Assembly (NCBI RefSeq): GCF_014534745.1
Contig: NZ_JACVVP010000010.1
Location: 1-64,000, forward strand
Direction: 5' to 3'
DNA from: Flammeovirga sp. EKP202
GTDB lineage: Bacteria; Bacteroidota; Bacteroidia; Cytophagales; Flammeovirgaceae
DNA length: 64,000 bases
Shown: positions 26,562-36,033 of the stretch, piece after piece
Position numbering within the stretch: position 1 is the stretch's first letter
Layout: every line of letters starts with the position of its first letter
Notes under the pieces: generated by a model
Told to the model about the DNA's origin: nothing
The model's input: only the letters and a program-made list of their open reading frames with translations
The model's database searches: none
Translations under genes and position numbers: made by a program

Positions 26562-28214
26562 ATGAAAAAATATATTAATTATATATTCTCAATCATTGTT
26601 TTAGCAAGTATGACTTCTTGTTTCAAAAACTTTGATGAAATGAGAGAAAACCCTAACAGCCCTAGTGAGGTTGAACCAGAAACTTTATTTTCCAACGTAC
26701 TTTACACAAGTACAGGTAGTTTCTATGGTGCACAAGGACAGTATTTTAACTTAACAGGTGCAGGCCTTTGGGCACAACACTTCTCAAAAATCCAATATTT
26801 AGATGAGGACTGGTATGAGTACCGTCCAGGTGTAATGGATGAGAAATGGAAAAGAATGTATGCTGGTATGTCAGGTAGTAACAATGACATTAACCTTGCT
26901 GGTCTTTATGATTTAGAATTGGCTTTACATAGCGTTCGTAAACGTAAGGCTATCGCTGAAGAATCGGATGATGCTATTGGTGTTAGAAATGCACAAGCAT
27001 TAGAAGGAGCAATGTTGGTAGCAAAAGCATACTTCTTCTCAGTAACTACAGATGTTTGGGGTGATATTCCTTACTCTGAGGCGTTCCAAACTATTGAGTT
27101 AGGTTATGAAACAACAAACTTCCAACCTGTTTATGACCAACAGCAAGACATCTATAATTCATTATTTGAATTATTAGAAGAAGCTAATGAGTTATTATCT
27201 CACGGTGGGGGAATTGATGCTGGATCAGATATTATTTACAGCGGTAGAACAAGTAACTGGCAGAAATTAGCCAACTCTTTGGCTGCAAGATTATACACAA
27301 GAATCAACAAAGTAGATGCAAATACTTCAGTAGCTGGTTTAACAAAACTATTCAGTAACCCTGGTAAATATCCAATGTTTACTAGCAACTCTGATGATGC
27401 TGAATTAGTGTACTTAGGTTCTCAACCATACATGCAACCAATCTACTACAATAGACATATTGATAACCGTGATGACTTCGCAGTTTCAAAAAATGTTGTA
27501 GATCTGTTACAAGAAAATAATGACAAAAGGTTATACATCTTCGCTCAACCTACACCAAGATCTTTGGACCCTGAAGGTGACATTGAAATTGAATATGTTG
27601 GACAAGAAAATGGTGTGCCAAGAGAGGAGTTCCCATTGTTAAACTCAGTATCAAGAATTGGTTCACTTTATAGAGAACAACCAAACGGTAAATCTTTCTG
27701 GATGACTTATTCAGAGTTGAAATTTATCGAAGCTGAAGCAGCATTAAATGGTATCCCTGGTGTTGCAGGTTCTGTACAGACGTTAGTAGAAGAAGGTATC
27801 AGAGCATCTTTTGTAAAACAATATGCTGACGTTGAAGCATACCAAGCACCAATGATTCCTGTAGCTGGAGATGAGATTTTAGGAGCATATGATGATGCAT
27901 CTGAAGTAATTGCCAACTTGAATTGGAACAAAAATGGTGGTCAATTCAGAATCATTATGGAGCAAAAATACCTTTCTATTTTCACAAATGGTCCTGAAGC
28001 ATTTGCTGAATTAAGAAGAACGGGATGGCCTGCCATTGATGAAGTAAGAGGTGCTACTCAGTACACTGAAGGACTTCCTAACCGTTTCCCTTACCCATTC
28101 TCTGAGCAAACTTCAAATGCTGCTAACTGGGCAAAAGCATCTGAAGGTATTGTAAATACAGTTTATGGTAAAAAAGTATGGTTTGCTGAAAATACAGAAA
28201 TCAACTACAAATAA
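26562..28214 (+). CDS. SusD/RagB-like glycan-binding lipoprotein
   Basis: A 550-residue lipoprotein with lipobox MTSC (Cys20 region). The mature N-terminus FKNFDEMRENPNSPSEV and the following SNVLYTSTG segment match the SusD-like_2 family. Further family features are alpha-helical TPR-like stretches (AQALEGAMLVAKAYFFSVTTDVWGDIPYSEAF) and the conserved Asn-Ser-Leu-Ala-Ala-Arg-Leu-Tyr. It forms the lid on the SusC barrel and captures glycans at the cell surface. It shares an operon with the SusC gene. The C-terminal half contains the typical WMTYSELKFIEAEAAL helix and an ALREN-type end (EAFAELRRTGWP). Codon use is like that of the susC gene. Confidence 0.94.
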   Translation: MKKYINYIFSIIVLASMTSCFKNFDEMRENPNSPSEVEPETLFSNVLYTSTGSFYGAQGQYFNLTGAGLWAQHFSKIQYLDEDWYEYRPGVMDEKWKRMYAGMSGSNNDINLAGLYDLELALHSVRKRKAIAEESDDAIGVRNAQALEGAMLVAKAYFFSVTTDVWGDIPYSEAFQTIELGYETTNFQPVYDQQQDIYNSLFELLEEANELLSHGGGIDAGSDIIYSGRTSNWQKLANSLAARLYTRINKVDANTSVAGLTKLFSNPGKYPMFTSNSDDAELVYLGSQPYMQPIYYNRHIDNRDDFAVSKNVVDLLQENNDKRLYIFAQPTPRSLDPEGDIEIEYVGQENGVPREEFPLLNSVSRIGSLYREQPNGKSFWMTYSELKFIEAEAALNGIPGVAGSVQTLVEEGIRASFVKQYADVEAYQAPMIPVAGDEILGAYDDASEVIANLNWNKNGGQFRIIMEQKYLSIFTNGPEAFAELRRTGWPAIDEVRGATQYTEGLPNRFPYPFSEQTSNAANWAKASEGIVNTVYGKKVWFAENTEINYK

Positions 28215-28219
28215 AGAAA

Positions 28220-28253
28220 CAAACACAAGGATAAGTAATTATCCTTGTGTTTG
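28220..28253 (+). terminator. Perfect 15-bp hairpin after susD
   Basis: caaacacaaggataa and ttatccttgtgtttg are perfectly complementary with a GTAA loop that closes directly on the stem. No T-run follows, so it may protect the mRNA 3' end or act as a poor terminator; the T-rich hairpin 70 bp further on is the likelier stop. Confidence 0.65.
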
Positions 28254-28324
28254 AAAATTGAGAATATCAATAGCGAAAAACTAAAACTATTTTTCATCAT
28301 TATCACATAAATTGAATTGTTAAG

Positions 28325-28353
28325 AAAAAGGCATTTTTATAAGATGCCTTTTT
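28325..28353. terminator. Bidirectional terminator
   Basis: aaaaaggcat (28325-28334) and atgccttttt (28344-28353) form a perfect stem with A and T runs on both outer sides. It lies between the susD gene and the convergent caspase gene and probably serves both. Confidence 0.85.
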
Positions 28354-28379
28354 GGATTTATATAGAGAAAATGCTTTTT

Positions 28380-31300
28380 TTATTCAACGAAGATTGGAAA
28401 ATCAGTCACACCATACGGAATAATTGAAGTAGGGGATTGTTTTCCAGATGTCAACTCTTTAACTCTTCTAGATAAATACCAATCTAGAGCTTTCACATAA
28501 ATTACTCCTTTTTGGTCTTGATCTGCTTTACCCCGTAACCCTTCAATTAAAGCTTCTGTAAAAGCACCATTTTTCCATTGATCACTTTCAACCGAAAGTT
28601 GAGTTCCTGTAGAAGAAGTAAATACAACAGCTCCATTTTCAGCATCAGACAATTCGTTGATTGTTTTGGTAAGGTTGAAGTCAGTTGATCTTGCTCCATT
28701 GATGACATTTCCCGAATGACAAGTATCAATAAATAAAATTGCCTTTCCAGGAATTGTAGAGATAGTGTATTTAAATTCAATAAATGAGAGACAAGTTCTC
28801 CGAATACTATTTAAGTCAGAATCATGAGGAAGGTAATAAAAAGCACCATTTCTATCGTTCATACCATGTCCAGCCATAAAAATCATAGCAACATCTTTAC
28901 TTGTTGTTTCATTTTGAATCCATTCTAAAGCATCCAATATATTTCCTTTGGTAGCCTCACTATCAGTGAGCAACTTATGATAAACATTTTCATAAAGTCC
29001 CCCTTGCTGAGCCTGAATAATACTCTTGAAATCATTAGCATCTTTTGCACCATACTTTAAATCCAACCCTCCATTCATATAATCACTCACACCTATAGAT
29101 AGTAGGTAAAGATTAGGTTTTGGAGCCGTCTCTTTTTTACCGCTCCATTTAACCATAACTGAAGAAGGCTCACTCCAACCATTCTCGTTTTTGGCAATAA
29201 CTAGCAGAAAACAATCCTCTTTGGGTAATGTGATATTCATCAAATGCACTTCATCTTCTTTCAATTGGAGTCCTCTACTTTGTTCAACCGTCTTGCCGTT
29301 AATCATCACTTTAATTTCTTCGATTTCTGACCCATTCAAAGATCTTGCAGTGTATTGAAGTTGAAGGTTAGTACTAGAAACTACTTCCCCCATACTAGGG
29401 TATTTTATTTTTACAACAGGTGGTAGTTTTTGTATCAATTCTTCATTATTAATCGACCTTGAATTTAACTGAAGAGCGGAAGGAGCCATTAAAGTATTGA
29501 TAGTATCGGGGTGATAATAGGTATCTCTTAATCTCGAAACATCATAGAAATAGGTAATTCGTGGAGAAATATTGACATGCCAACCTAAATATTTTTCAGC
29601 TCCGATAGAGGTATCATAAAAACCATCTTTGGTATAAAAAATCCATTTTAGATTTGTAGGATCAATGAATAAAGAGAGTAAGTAATCATTTTTCTTCTTA
29701 GGAGCATATTCAAAACCAAATTTGCTCGTGTTTTTATCAATGATAATCTCTTTAACTTCATCACCTCTTTTAATACTAAACTTATAACTTCCTTTTCTTT
29801 GAATCAGAGGCGATAAGCCCTTCTTATCTTGAACAGGATAATTATTTACTGAAAGGATGATGTCGCCTTGACGAATGCCATTTCTGTAGGCTAAACCAGT
29901 AGGTTTTACAGTTTTGAGCTGTACACCTTTGATCTCTTTGAAATTAGTATTGTACCACCTGATACTGCCGTCTTGAGTAAAAGCAACAATTTTCTTTTGA
30001 TCAGGAGTAATGATGATATTTACAACAGGTGAGGGGGAGTCAACATGCCACAAACGTTTGTTTTCTTTTGTCAAATAATATATGCCTCTATGCGTTCCCA
30101 AGGCAACAAAATTACCATCTTGAGATACATCAACAGCTTGACAAAATTCATAATTATTGATGAATTGTACAGTGTCGTTATTGATCATTGGATACATTGA
30201 ATAATTCCAATTACTGACAGTAGTGTTATTTCGACCTTCTTTAGCGATATAATAATGATTTTCAGGAGCTATAAAACTTCTTGTATTAATATCGAAACTT
30301 AGTTTTTCATCTTTGTTCTTAATGGTAATGATATTAGCTTTTTCGTTGATTCCAAAATCCTCCATTTTACTATGGAAGTAATCCAAATGATGACTATTTT
30401 TCTGATAAACAGCATTGAATGTTTTATCATAAGCAACAATTTTAGGTATAGTGCTAAAGAACAAATAATGCCCTTTACTTTCTCTGATAAGATTGATATT
30501 ACCATTCCCAATTGAAAGCCTTTTTGTAAAACCTTTAGTAGGATGAAATACAGCTATATTTTGTTTTAATTTAGATAAACTATCTGAGTAAGAGAACATC
30601 AAGTTGTCATTTGAAGTAGAGAAAAGTGTATTAATCCGATGAGCGTTCTTAATGGTAATGTCCTTTTTAAACTTCAATTCTCCTCCATGTGATAAATGAT
30701 ATTGAGTAATCTCGGGACTATTTAGAAATATAATTGTTGCAAGATTTTTCTCTTTGTTCAATACAAGACTTTTAGGAGCTTCATGCTTTGTTTTAAATTT
30801 AGTCTTGAAGTTATATTCTTGATCAAATATGTAAATGTTCCCATCTAAAGAAGTAATTAAAACTTGATTCTTGGGACCAAAATTGATTGATCTAATTTCA
30901 TCTTCAAACTGATTTAATACCTTTTTCTTATAGTAAATACCACTTTTAAGGCCAAAAATACCCACTTGTGCATTACTATAAAATGATACGATCAAATCAT
31001 TGTTAGGGTGAAAAGCAAGATCACTTACTACATTAGGAAGACCAGCTATTACTTGTTTAATCTCCCAAGTTTGTATATTAAATAGATATATACTCTTATT
31101 CTTTTTATGCTCACCAGTATAACCGCCCACCGCTAATATTGACTCATCATTTGAAACAGCACAAGCAAATAGTTTTCCTATCAAACCTTCACCGATAGGT
31201 ACTCTTAACGTTTTGATAAGGTCACCGGTAGTGATGTCCCAGACTTTTATGGTTTTGTCTTGAGAAGTGGTAAAGTAATATTTAGATGACTGACAAACAT

Positions 31301-31424
31301 CAGAGATTTCTTCTAAGTGCATTTCATTATTCAATCGAAGAAAAACATCTTTTTGACCAAATGTGATGTTTGTTATAATAATGAAGAAGATATAGAGAGG
31401 TAAGAATTTGATGATTTGAAGCAT
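28380..31424 (-). CDS. WD40-PDZ-caspase (orthocaspase-type) exported protein
   Basis: A 1014-residue protein with a signal peptide (FLPLYIFFIIITNITFGQ). The first half is a WD40-like beta-propeller (for example SSKYYFTTSQDKTIKVWDITTG at about 46, then further blades to about 500). A PDZ-like segment follows (about 505-570: GLAYRNGIRQGDIILSVNNYPV). An Ig-like linker follows, then a C-terminal peptidase C14 domain (about 765-1010) with the catalytic dyad His853 in MAGHGMND and Cys902 in IDTCHSGN. Such proteins cleave after basic residues in studied bacterial caspase homologues. The combination suggests a periplasmic or surface sensor-protease. The gene is divergent from the metallophosphoesterase gene and convergent with the SusCD operon. 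Confidence 0.9.
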   Translation of the reverse strand: MLQIIKFLPLYIFFIIITNITFGQKDVFLRLNNEMHLEEISDVCQSSKYYFTTSQDKTIKVWDITTGDLIKTLRVPIGEGLIGKLFACAVSNDESILAVGGYTGEHKKNKSIYLFNIQTWEIKQVIAGLPNVVSDLAFHPNNDLIVSFYSNAQVGIFGLKSGIYYKKKVLNQFEDEIRSINFGPKNQVLITSLDGNIYIFDQEYNFKTKFKTKHEAPKSLVLNKEKNLATIIFLNSPEITQYHLSHGGELKFKKDITIKNAHRINTLFSTSNDNLMFSYSDSLSKLKQNIAVFHPTKGFTKRLSIGNGNINLIRESKGHYLFFSTIPKIVAYDKTFNAVYQKNSHHLDYFHSKMEDFGINEKANIITIKNKDEKLSFDINTRSFIAPENHYYIAKEGRNNTTVSNWNYSMYPMINNDTVQFINNYEFCQAVDVSQDGNFVALGTHRGIYYLTKENKRLWHVDSPSPVVNIIITPDQKKIVAFTQDGSIRWYNTNFKEIKGVQLKTVKPTGLAYRNGIRQGDIILSVNNYPVQDKKGLSPLIQRKGSYKFSIKRGDEVKEIIIDKNTSKFGFEYAPKKKNDYLLSLFIDPTNLKWIFYTKDGFYDTSIGAEKYLGWHVNISPRITYFYDVSRLRDTYYHPDTINTLMAPSALQLNSRSINNEELIQKLPPVVKIKYPSMGEVVSSTNLQLQYTARSLNGSEIEEIKVMINGKTVEQSRGLQLKEDEVHLMNITLPKEDCFLLVIAKNENGWSEPSSVMVKWSGKKETAPKPNLYLLSIGVSDYMNGGLDLKYGAKDANDFKSIIQAQQGGLYENVYHKLLTDSEATKGNILDALEWIQNETTSKDVAMIFMAGHGMNDRNGAFYYLPHDSDLNSIRRTCLSFIEFKYTISTIPGKAILFIDTCHSGNVINGARSTDFNLTKTINELSDAENGAVVFTSSTGTQLSVESDQWKNGAFTEALIEGLRGKADQDQKGVIYVKALDWYLSRRVKELTSGKQSPTSIIPYGVTDFPIFVE

Positions 31425-31512
31425 GGAATTTATCTTATTGTAATAGTTATTTCAAAATTAGAAAAAATGAATGAAATCACAATTCTAAAAAGGAAGCGAT
31501 AATTATCAGGTT

Positions 31513-31548
31513 TTTGTGTCACTAGACTGTTATTTTAAATACATTTGT
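31513..31548 (+). promoter_or_regulatory. Bacteroidota-type promoter for the metallophosphoesterase gene
   Basis: The -7 element tacatttgt at 31540-31548 fits TAnnTTTG perfectly. A ttttg stretch at 31513 could be the -33 element, but the 23-bp spacing is longer than the usual 19-21. Transcription would start near 31554, about 47 bases before the ATG. Confidence 0.5.
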
Positions 31549-31600
31549 AATAATCTTTGAAAAAAAATTATCGAAACTAAAGTAACTTATTGCGTCTTAA

Positions 31601-32443
31601 ATGAACAGGAGGAAATTTATAAAAACAAGTCTTCTTAGTACCCTTGGTACCGGGTTATTTACAGGTGTATACAGCTGGCAGATTGAACCATTTTGGCTTG
31701 AATTTGTAAATAGAAATATGCGTGTGGCAAATTTACCCGAAAAGCTAATCGGCAAAACTGTAATGCAGATTAGTGATATACATGTAAGTGATTTTGCTGA
31801 TCTTGATTATATAATTGATTCCTTTTTACAAGCTCAAAAATATGATCCTGATTTTGTCGTTTATACAGGAGATTATGTGAGTTACAGAAATAAAAAACAA
31901 CTTTCACAATTAGAAAAAGTATTAAAATATGCAGTTACGGGTAAAGTTGCCACTTTTGGAATTTTAGGAAATCATGATTATGGATGGTTTTATCAGGATG
32001 AGTATCTTGCTAGTCAAATTGTGAATTTATTAAAAAATGTGGGCGTAGATGTTTTAATTAACTCTCAAAAAGAAGTGGAAGGGTTAAACTTTATTGGTTT
32101 TGATGATTATTTAGGCCCTAATTTCGATCCATCTGCTGTTATGAATGATTATAATATTACTAAAGCTAATATTGTTTTGTGCCACAATCCAGATGTATGT
32201 GATTTAGATGTTTGGAATGGCTATCAAGGATGGATTCTTTCAGGTCATACTCATGGAGGGCAGTGTAAACCCCCATTATTTGATCCACCTGTTTTACCTG
32301 TTGAAAATAAAAGATATACACAAGGAGAATTTGATCTATATGATGGTAGAAAACTTTATATCAATAGGGCATTAGGATTTGTAAAACAAGTTCGTTTTAA
32401 TGTACGACCTGAAATCACAATTTTTAAGCTTGATAAGGCATAG
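31601..32443 (+). CDS. Metallophosphoesterase, YaeI-like
   Basis: A 280-residue enzyme whose N-terminus (MNRRKFIKTSLLSTLGTGLF) has a twin-arginine pattern, so it is probably exported by Tat or anchored by that helix. All calcineurin-like metal-binding blocks are present in order: DIHVSDF, YTGDYV, GNHDYGW, CHNPD and GHTHGGQ. The family includes YaeI phosphodiesterases and LpxG-type lipid A precursor pyrophosphatases. The exact substrate cannot be read. A perfect -7 element lies about 55 bp upstream. It is probably monocistronic, as the AraC gene downstream has its own leader. Confidence 0.88.
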   Translation: MNRRKFIKTSLLSTLGTGLFTGVYSWQIEPFWLEFVNRNMRVANLPEKLIGKTVMQISDIHVSDFADLDYIIDSFLQAQKYDPDFVVYTGDYVSYRNKKQLSQLEKVLKYAVTGKVATFGILGNHDYGWFYQDEYLASQIVNLLKNVGVDVLINSQKEVEGLNFIGFDDYLGPNFDPSAVMNDYNITKANIVLCHNPDVCDLDVWNGYQGWILSGHTHGGQCKPPLFDPPVLPVENKRYTQGEFDLYDGRKLYINRALGFVKQVRFNVRPEITIFKLDKA

Positions 32444-32565
32444 ATTATCGAAGAAAAAAGGCAAATATTGATCACCGAATACAGAAAATATGTGGACTCA
32501 AAGTTATTTTGATTTCGTACATATTATCTTTAATTTCGAAGGTTAACAATTCAAACTTTATCATC

Positions 32566-33519
32566 ATGTATACTAATATTATTCACGACTACAATCAGCA
32601 TAAACAATGGCTGAAAGATTTTTTTGAGGGAGAATTTATCCATCCTAACTTATTGAAAGTAGACAGTGATAAAGGAGAAGGGTTTATCTTTTTTTATAAA
32701 ATACATCCGGGTATTTATTTTATCTACAATCATATCATCGCCAAAGAAGATTTAACTATAGATCTCAATTACAGTAGTTCATCTTATTTTAAGTACTATG
32801 CTTCTTTTTTTAACGATACGATTTGTGTAAAAGAAAATGATGCAGTTCAAGAATTAAATGCAAATGGTTTTTATACTTGCTCAAAGCAGATCGGTATTGT
32901 CAATAAGGTTTCCAAAGGAGAAAAATTATATAATATCAATATCTATTTTTCGGAGGCCACTTTTAATGAAATAGATAATAAAGAAGTGAGTGATTTATTT
33001 TTAAATAGGTCTCATTTCTTCAATTTCTTTGATGAGAATCGGGATGTGATGTTGTTTAAGAACAGTCTTCAAGAAATCAATAATTATTCAGAAAAACTGA
33101 AAGCAAAAATACTTCCTGTAAAGATCCAAGAATTGTATTTCTTATTTTTAAACGCTCTTGGAAAAGTTATGATAACGCAACATGATTTAGAGTTAAGTGA
33201 AAGTAAACTAAGAGACTTATTTAAAGTCAGAAACAAGCTTATTAGTAATTGGAAAGAAAAACCTGATTTTGATCAAATCATACAAAAAAGTGCTTTAGAA
33301 GAAATCGATAAATTGTTTGAAGTTGTTTTTGGTCAATCGATGTCTAGTTATTATTCTAATTATAAAATGGAGCTAATTCGAATAGCAATATTAAACAATC
33401 ATCAATCAATATCTGAAATTGCATCTGAGTTTGGTTATACTCAAGTGCAGCATTTTTCAACCACTTTTAAAAGGAAATTTGGATGTTCACCTTCAGAATA
33501 TTTCCATCAATATCATTAG
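32566..33519 (+). CDS. AraC-family transcription regulator
   Basis: The start is placed at the ATG at 32566 (MYTNIIHDYNQH); the frame opens 57 bases earlier at a TTG with no leader. The 317-residue protein has an N-terminal region of about 220 residues that matches no sensor domain I recognise, then the two helix-turn-helix motifs of AraC regulators at the C-terminus. The second helix pair reads ISEIASEFGYTQVQHFSTTFKRKFGCSPSEYFHQYH, close to the family consensus. The target genes are unknown. The neighbouring phosphoesterase and histone-like genes give no strong clue. A terminator follows. Confidence 0.85.
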   Translation: MYTNIIHDYNQHKQWLKDFFEGEFIHPNLLKVDSDKGEGFIFFYKIHPGIYFIYNHIIAKEDLTIDLNYSSSSYFKYYASFFNDTICVKENDAVQELNANGFYTCSKQIGIVNKVSKGEKLYNINIYFSEATFNEIDNKEVSDLFLNRSHFFNFFDENRDVMLFKNSLQEINNYSEKLKAKILPVKIQELYFLFLNALGKVMITQHDLELSESKLRDLFKVRNKLISNWKEKPDFDQIIQKSALEEIDKLFEVVFGQSMSSYYSNYKMELIRIAILNNHQSISEIASEFGYTQVQHFSTTFKRKFGCSPSEYFHQYH

Positions 33520-33549
33520 AAAAACTTTTTTCAAAATTTTCTTGTCTAA

Positions 33550-33588
33550 ATGCTTAATTACTAAAAAGGAGTAGTTAAGCATTATTTT
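33550..33588 (+). terminator. Terminator after AraC gene
   Basis: atgcttaattact pairs with agtagttaagcat (one G-T wobble) around an aaaagg loop, with tttttt shortly after. Confidence 0.85.
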
Positions 33589-33739
33589 TTCACCATGTAT
33601 TAGTGTTTCTTAATAATTACTTATATATTAACGTAATGTTAAATATATTTCTTAATTGTGAATTGATTTTAAACATTATATAGGAACTAACCATTAAATT
33701 TTTTCTATAAAAAAATCAACCGCACAAAAACTAATAAAG

Positions 33740-34024
33740 ATGAAGAAAGAGAAGAAGAAAAAGACGAAAGTAATTAAACTAAAAGCTTCTGACTTAAAGA
33801 AAAAAAACAAAAAGCTAGCTTCTAAGAAAAAGGAAGCAAAACTAAAAGCGAAGAAGAAGGAAGAGAAAATCAAGGCTAAGAAAAAAGCTGCGAAAAAGGA
33901 AGCTAAGAAAAAAGAAAAAGTAAAAGCAAAGAAAAAGGCTGATAAGAAGGTAGCGAAAAAGAAAGCTGCAAAGAAAAAAGCCAAAGCAAAGGCTAAGAAA
34001 AAGTCAGCCAAAAAAAGTGCTTAA
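33740..34024 (+). CDS. Lysine/alanine-rich histone H1-like protein
   Basis: A 94-residue protein with 52 lysines, most of the rest being alanine and glutamate, and no aromatic residue. From about residue 25 it is built of KKKA and KAKK units, like the C-terminal tail of eukaryotic histone H1 and bacterial HctB/AlgP-type DNA-binding proteins. It probably coats DNA or RNA non-specifically. The long minus-strand frame over the same bases is a mirror artefact. It has its own terminator. The A-rich codon repeats favour replication slippage, so length variation among strains is likely. Confidence 0.82.
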   Translation: MKKEKKKKTKVIKLKASDLKKKNKKLASKKKEAKLKAKKKEEKIKAKKKAAKKEAKKKEKVKAKKKADKKVAKKKAAKKKAKAKAKKKSAKKSA

Positions 34025-34031
34025 ACAATAC

Positions 34032-34077
34032 AAAACCTCAGTGAATATTTATATGAACTGAGGTTTTTATTTTTTGC
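34032..34077 (+). terminator. Terminator between convergent genes
   Basis: aaaacctcagt (34032-34042) pairs perfectly with actgaggtttt (34057-34067), followed by tattttttg. It ends the histone-like gene and faces the lytic transglycosylase gene. Confidence 0.9.
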
Positions 34078-34080
34078 ATA

Positions 34081-34704
34081 CTAATTAAAGTGTCTATTTA
34101 GTGCTATGTAGTGTGCTAAATAATGTATTAGATAAACATGAGTGTTTTTATTAATCTCATTGAGTTTTTGAATATTCTGATCTTTCATGTACGAAATTGT
34201 TCCTTGTAAACCTAAATGATGTGCCAGAATAACTTTAAGGTAATCATCTTGTAAATAATTTAGGTGATGCATAAAGTATTGGGCCACTGCATGTGTACTG
34301 GCCGTAACACATTCTCTCTTATCTGAATTTTTATAAATAAGTCCAAGTTCTAAAGCAGTATCATACTTAAATTGCCAAATTCCTTTTGCTCCTGTATTAC
34401 TTTCAGCTGTTGGATTCATATGACTTTCAAGAGCTGCCACATATTTGAGATCAGTATGTAGCTTGTATTTTGAGAGAATGCCGTTTACATCGAAGATGGA
34501 TTCATTTATTTGACTAAGGTATTCGAAATAGAATTTTTTGGACTTTGTAAGTGATAGATACTTTTGGAGTATTCTTTTTTTACCGTCTTCATCAATTATA
34601 ATTAACTGATTGGCCACCATTATACTATCGGGGACAACAGTAGTAGCAAATACTCCACCGTTGATAAAATAGATACAGAGGAGTAAGGGTATAATCTTAA
34701 TCAT
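34081..34704 (-). CDS. Lytic transglycosylase (SLT domain), small
   Basis: A 207-residue exported protein with a signal peptide (MIKIIPLLLCIYFINGGVFA). Residues about 80-200 form a lysozyme-like SLT domain with the catalytic Glu93 in ALESHMNP, followed by ESNTGAKGIWQF and an AVAQYFMHHL helix. These patterns fit MltD/Slt-type peptidoglycan-cleaving enzymes that make 1,6-anhydro products. It lacks the LysM repeats of full MltD proteins. Several neighbours are cell-envelope genes, but they form no clear operon with it. Confidence 0.85.
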   Translation of the reverse strand: MIKIIPLLLCIYFINGGVFATTVVPDSIMVANQLIIIDEDGKKRILQKYLSLTKSKKFYFEYLSQINESIFDVNGILSKYKLHTDLKYVAALESHMNPTAESNTGAKGIWQFKYDTALELGLIYKNSDKRECVTASTHAVAQYFMHHLNYLQDDYLKVILAHHLGLQGTISYMKDQNIQKLNEINKNTHVYLIHYLAHYIALNRHFN

Positions 34705-35002
34705 TTAAAAAAAGTACTTGGTTAATTGTTACATTTGATCAAACAACCCTGTTTTTAAAATAGTTCAATTTAAATCGATTTACTACAAGTTTTTTTTATG
34801 ACATATATTTATTGAAAAAGTAGAATTTAGCTATCAAAACAATCATTCCTTATACTTGAGAGGTAGGTTGTTAAAATCATAATCTATTAGAAAACGATTC
34901 TAGAATGAACATAATTTGATATTTTGTTTAATTAAACAATAAATATTACAGAGAGATGGGGTAAAATAAGCTATTCTTCATTTGATCTCCTTACATTTAA
35001 TT

Positions 35003-35902
35003 ATGAAACAACTAACAGTAATTTTTATCTTATTATTGACCTCTTGTCAGAATAAACCACAAGTACTAGACTTACAAGGTCATAGAGGCTGCAGGGGAGT
35101 CTATCCTGAAAATACCACACTAGCGTTCATCAGAGCTTTGGAAGTAGGAGTAACTACATTGGAGATGGATGTAGTGATTTCAAAGGATAAAAAAGTTGTA
35201 GTATCACATGAACCATTTTTCTCTCACGAAATAGCTACATCTCCTGATGGTAAATATATAGAGAAAGAGAATGAACTTGATCATAATCTTTATGAAATGA
35301 CCTATTCTGAGATTAAAGAATATGATGTTGGTTTAAGAAAGCATCTACGATTTCCAAATCAAAAGAAATTGAAAGCCTATAAACCATTATTGAGTGAAGT
35401 GATTGAAAATGCTGAAAAATATGCAGGTTCAAATGGTATAAATAAGCCTTTTTATAATATCGAAATCAAACGAGATCCTAAATACGATAATATATATCAT
35501 CCAGAGGTAGAAGAGTTTGTTCGACTAGTTTTAAACGAAATTAATCAACTCGATATCAAAGAAAGAGTAACTATTCAATCTTTTGATGTTGGTTCTTTAC
35601 AAGAAGTTAAAAGAGTCGATCCGAGTTTGAAATTGGTATTACTCATCGAGAACACTAATTCGCTAGAAGATAACTTACAAAAATTAGGTTTTAACCCTGA
35701 AGTTTATAGTCCCTACTATGAATTGGTTACTGAAGAATTAGTAGCGAAATGTCACCAGGAAAATATCAAGTTAATCCCTTGGACTGTAAATGAAGAGGAT
35801 GATATACTTGAAATGATTCAATTAAATGTAGATGGAATAATTACAGATTATCCACAGCGATTGAAAAATATCATGGAAGAAGAAGGTATAAGAACTATGT
35901 AA
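35003..35902 (+). CDS. Glycerophosphodiester phosphodiesterase lipoprotein
   Basis: The start is set at the ATG at 35003, which gives a lipoprotein leader ending LTSC (Cys15); the upstream TTG at 34982 adds a non-leader extension. The mature protein is a GDPD TIM barrel with [13 protein letters not shown], the metal-binding pair EMDV, the second histidine in VVSHEP, the strand-end IEIK and a C-terminal PWTVNEEDD. It hydrolyses glycerophosphodiesters to glycerol-3-phosphate and an alcohol, probably from membrane lipid turnover. It stands alone, with a 298-bp divergent gap before it. Confidence 0.9.
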   Translation: MKQLTVIFILLLTSCQNKPQVLDLQGHRGCRGVYPENTTLAFIRALEVGVTTLEMDVVISKDKKVVVSHEPFFSHEIATSPDGKYIEKENELDHNLYEMTYSEIKEYDVGLRKHLRFPNQKKLKAYKPLLSEVIENAEKYAGSNGINKPFYNIEIKRDPKYDNIYHPEVEEFVRLVLNEINQLDIKERVTIQSFDVGSLQEVKRVDPSLKLVLLIENTNSLEDNLQKLGFNPEVYSPYYELVTEELVAKCHQENIKLIPWTVNEEDDILEMIQLNVDGIITDYPQRLKNIMEEEGIRTM

Positions 35903-35998
35903 ATTCTTCATTTAGATATTTTCGAAAAACAATACGATTACTTTTCCCAAAAAAATGTAATTCAATTATTCATTTTTCACTCTTAGGTCTTAATTCAC

Positions 35999-36007
35999 TA
36001 CATTTGT
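35999..36007 (+). promoter_or_regulatory. -7 element of the menB promoter
   Basis: tacatttgt fits TAnnTTTG perfectly and lies 27 bp before the menB ATG, implying a short leader of about 20 bases. The expected -33 TTTG is only loosely matched (tttttc about 20 bp upstream). Confidence 0.55.
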
Positions 36008-36033
36008 TTCACTTTAAAAACAAACATATAGCA

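Noticed and set aside
33694-34011. 105-codon minus-strand frame rich in Phe
   Set aside because: It is the antisense mirror of the lysine codons of the histone-like gene.
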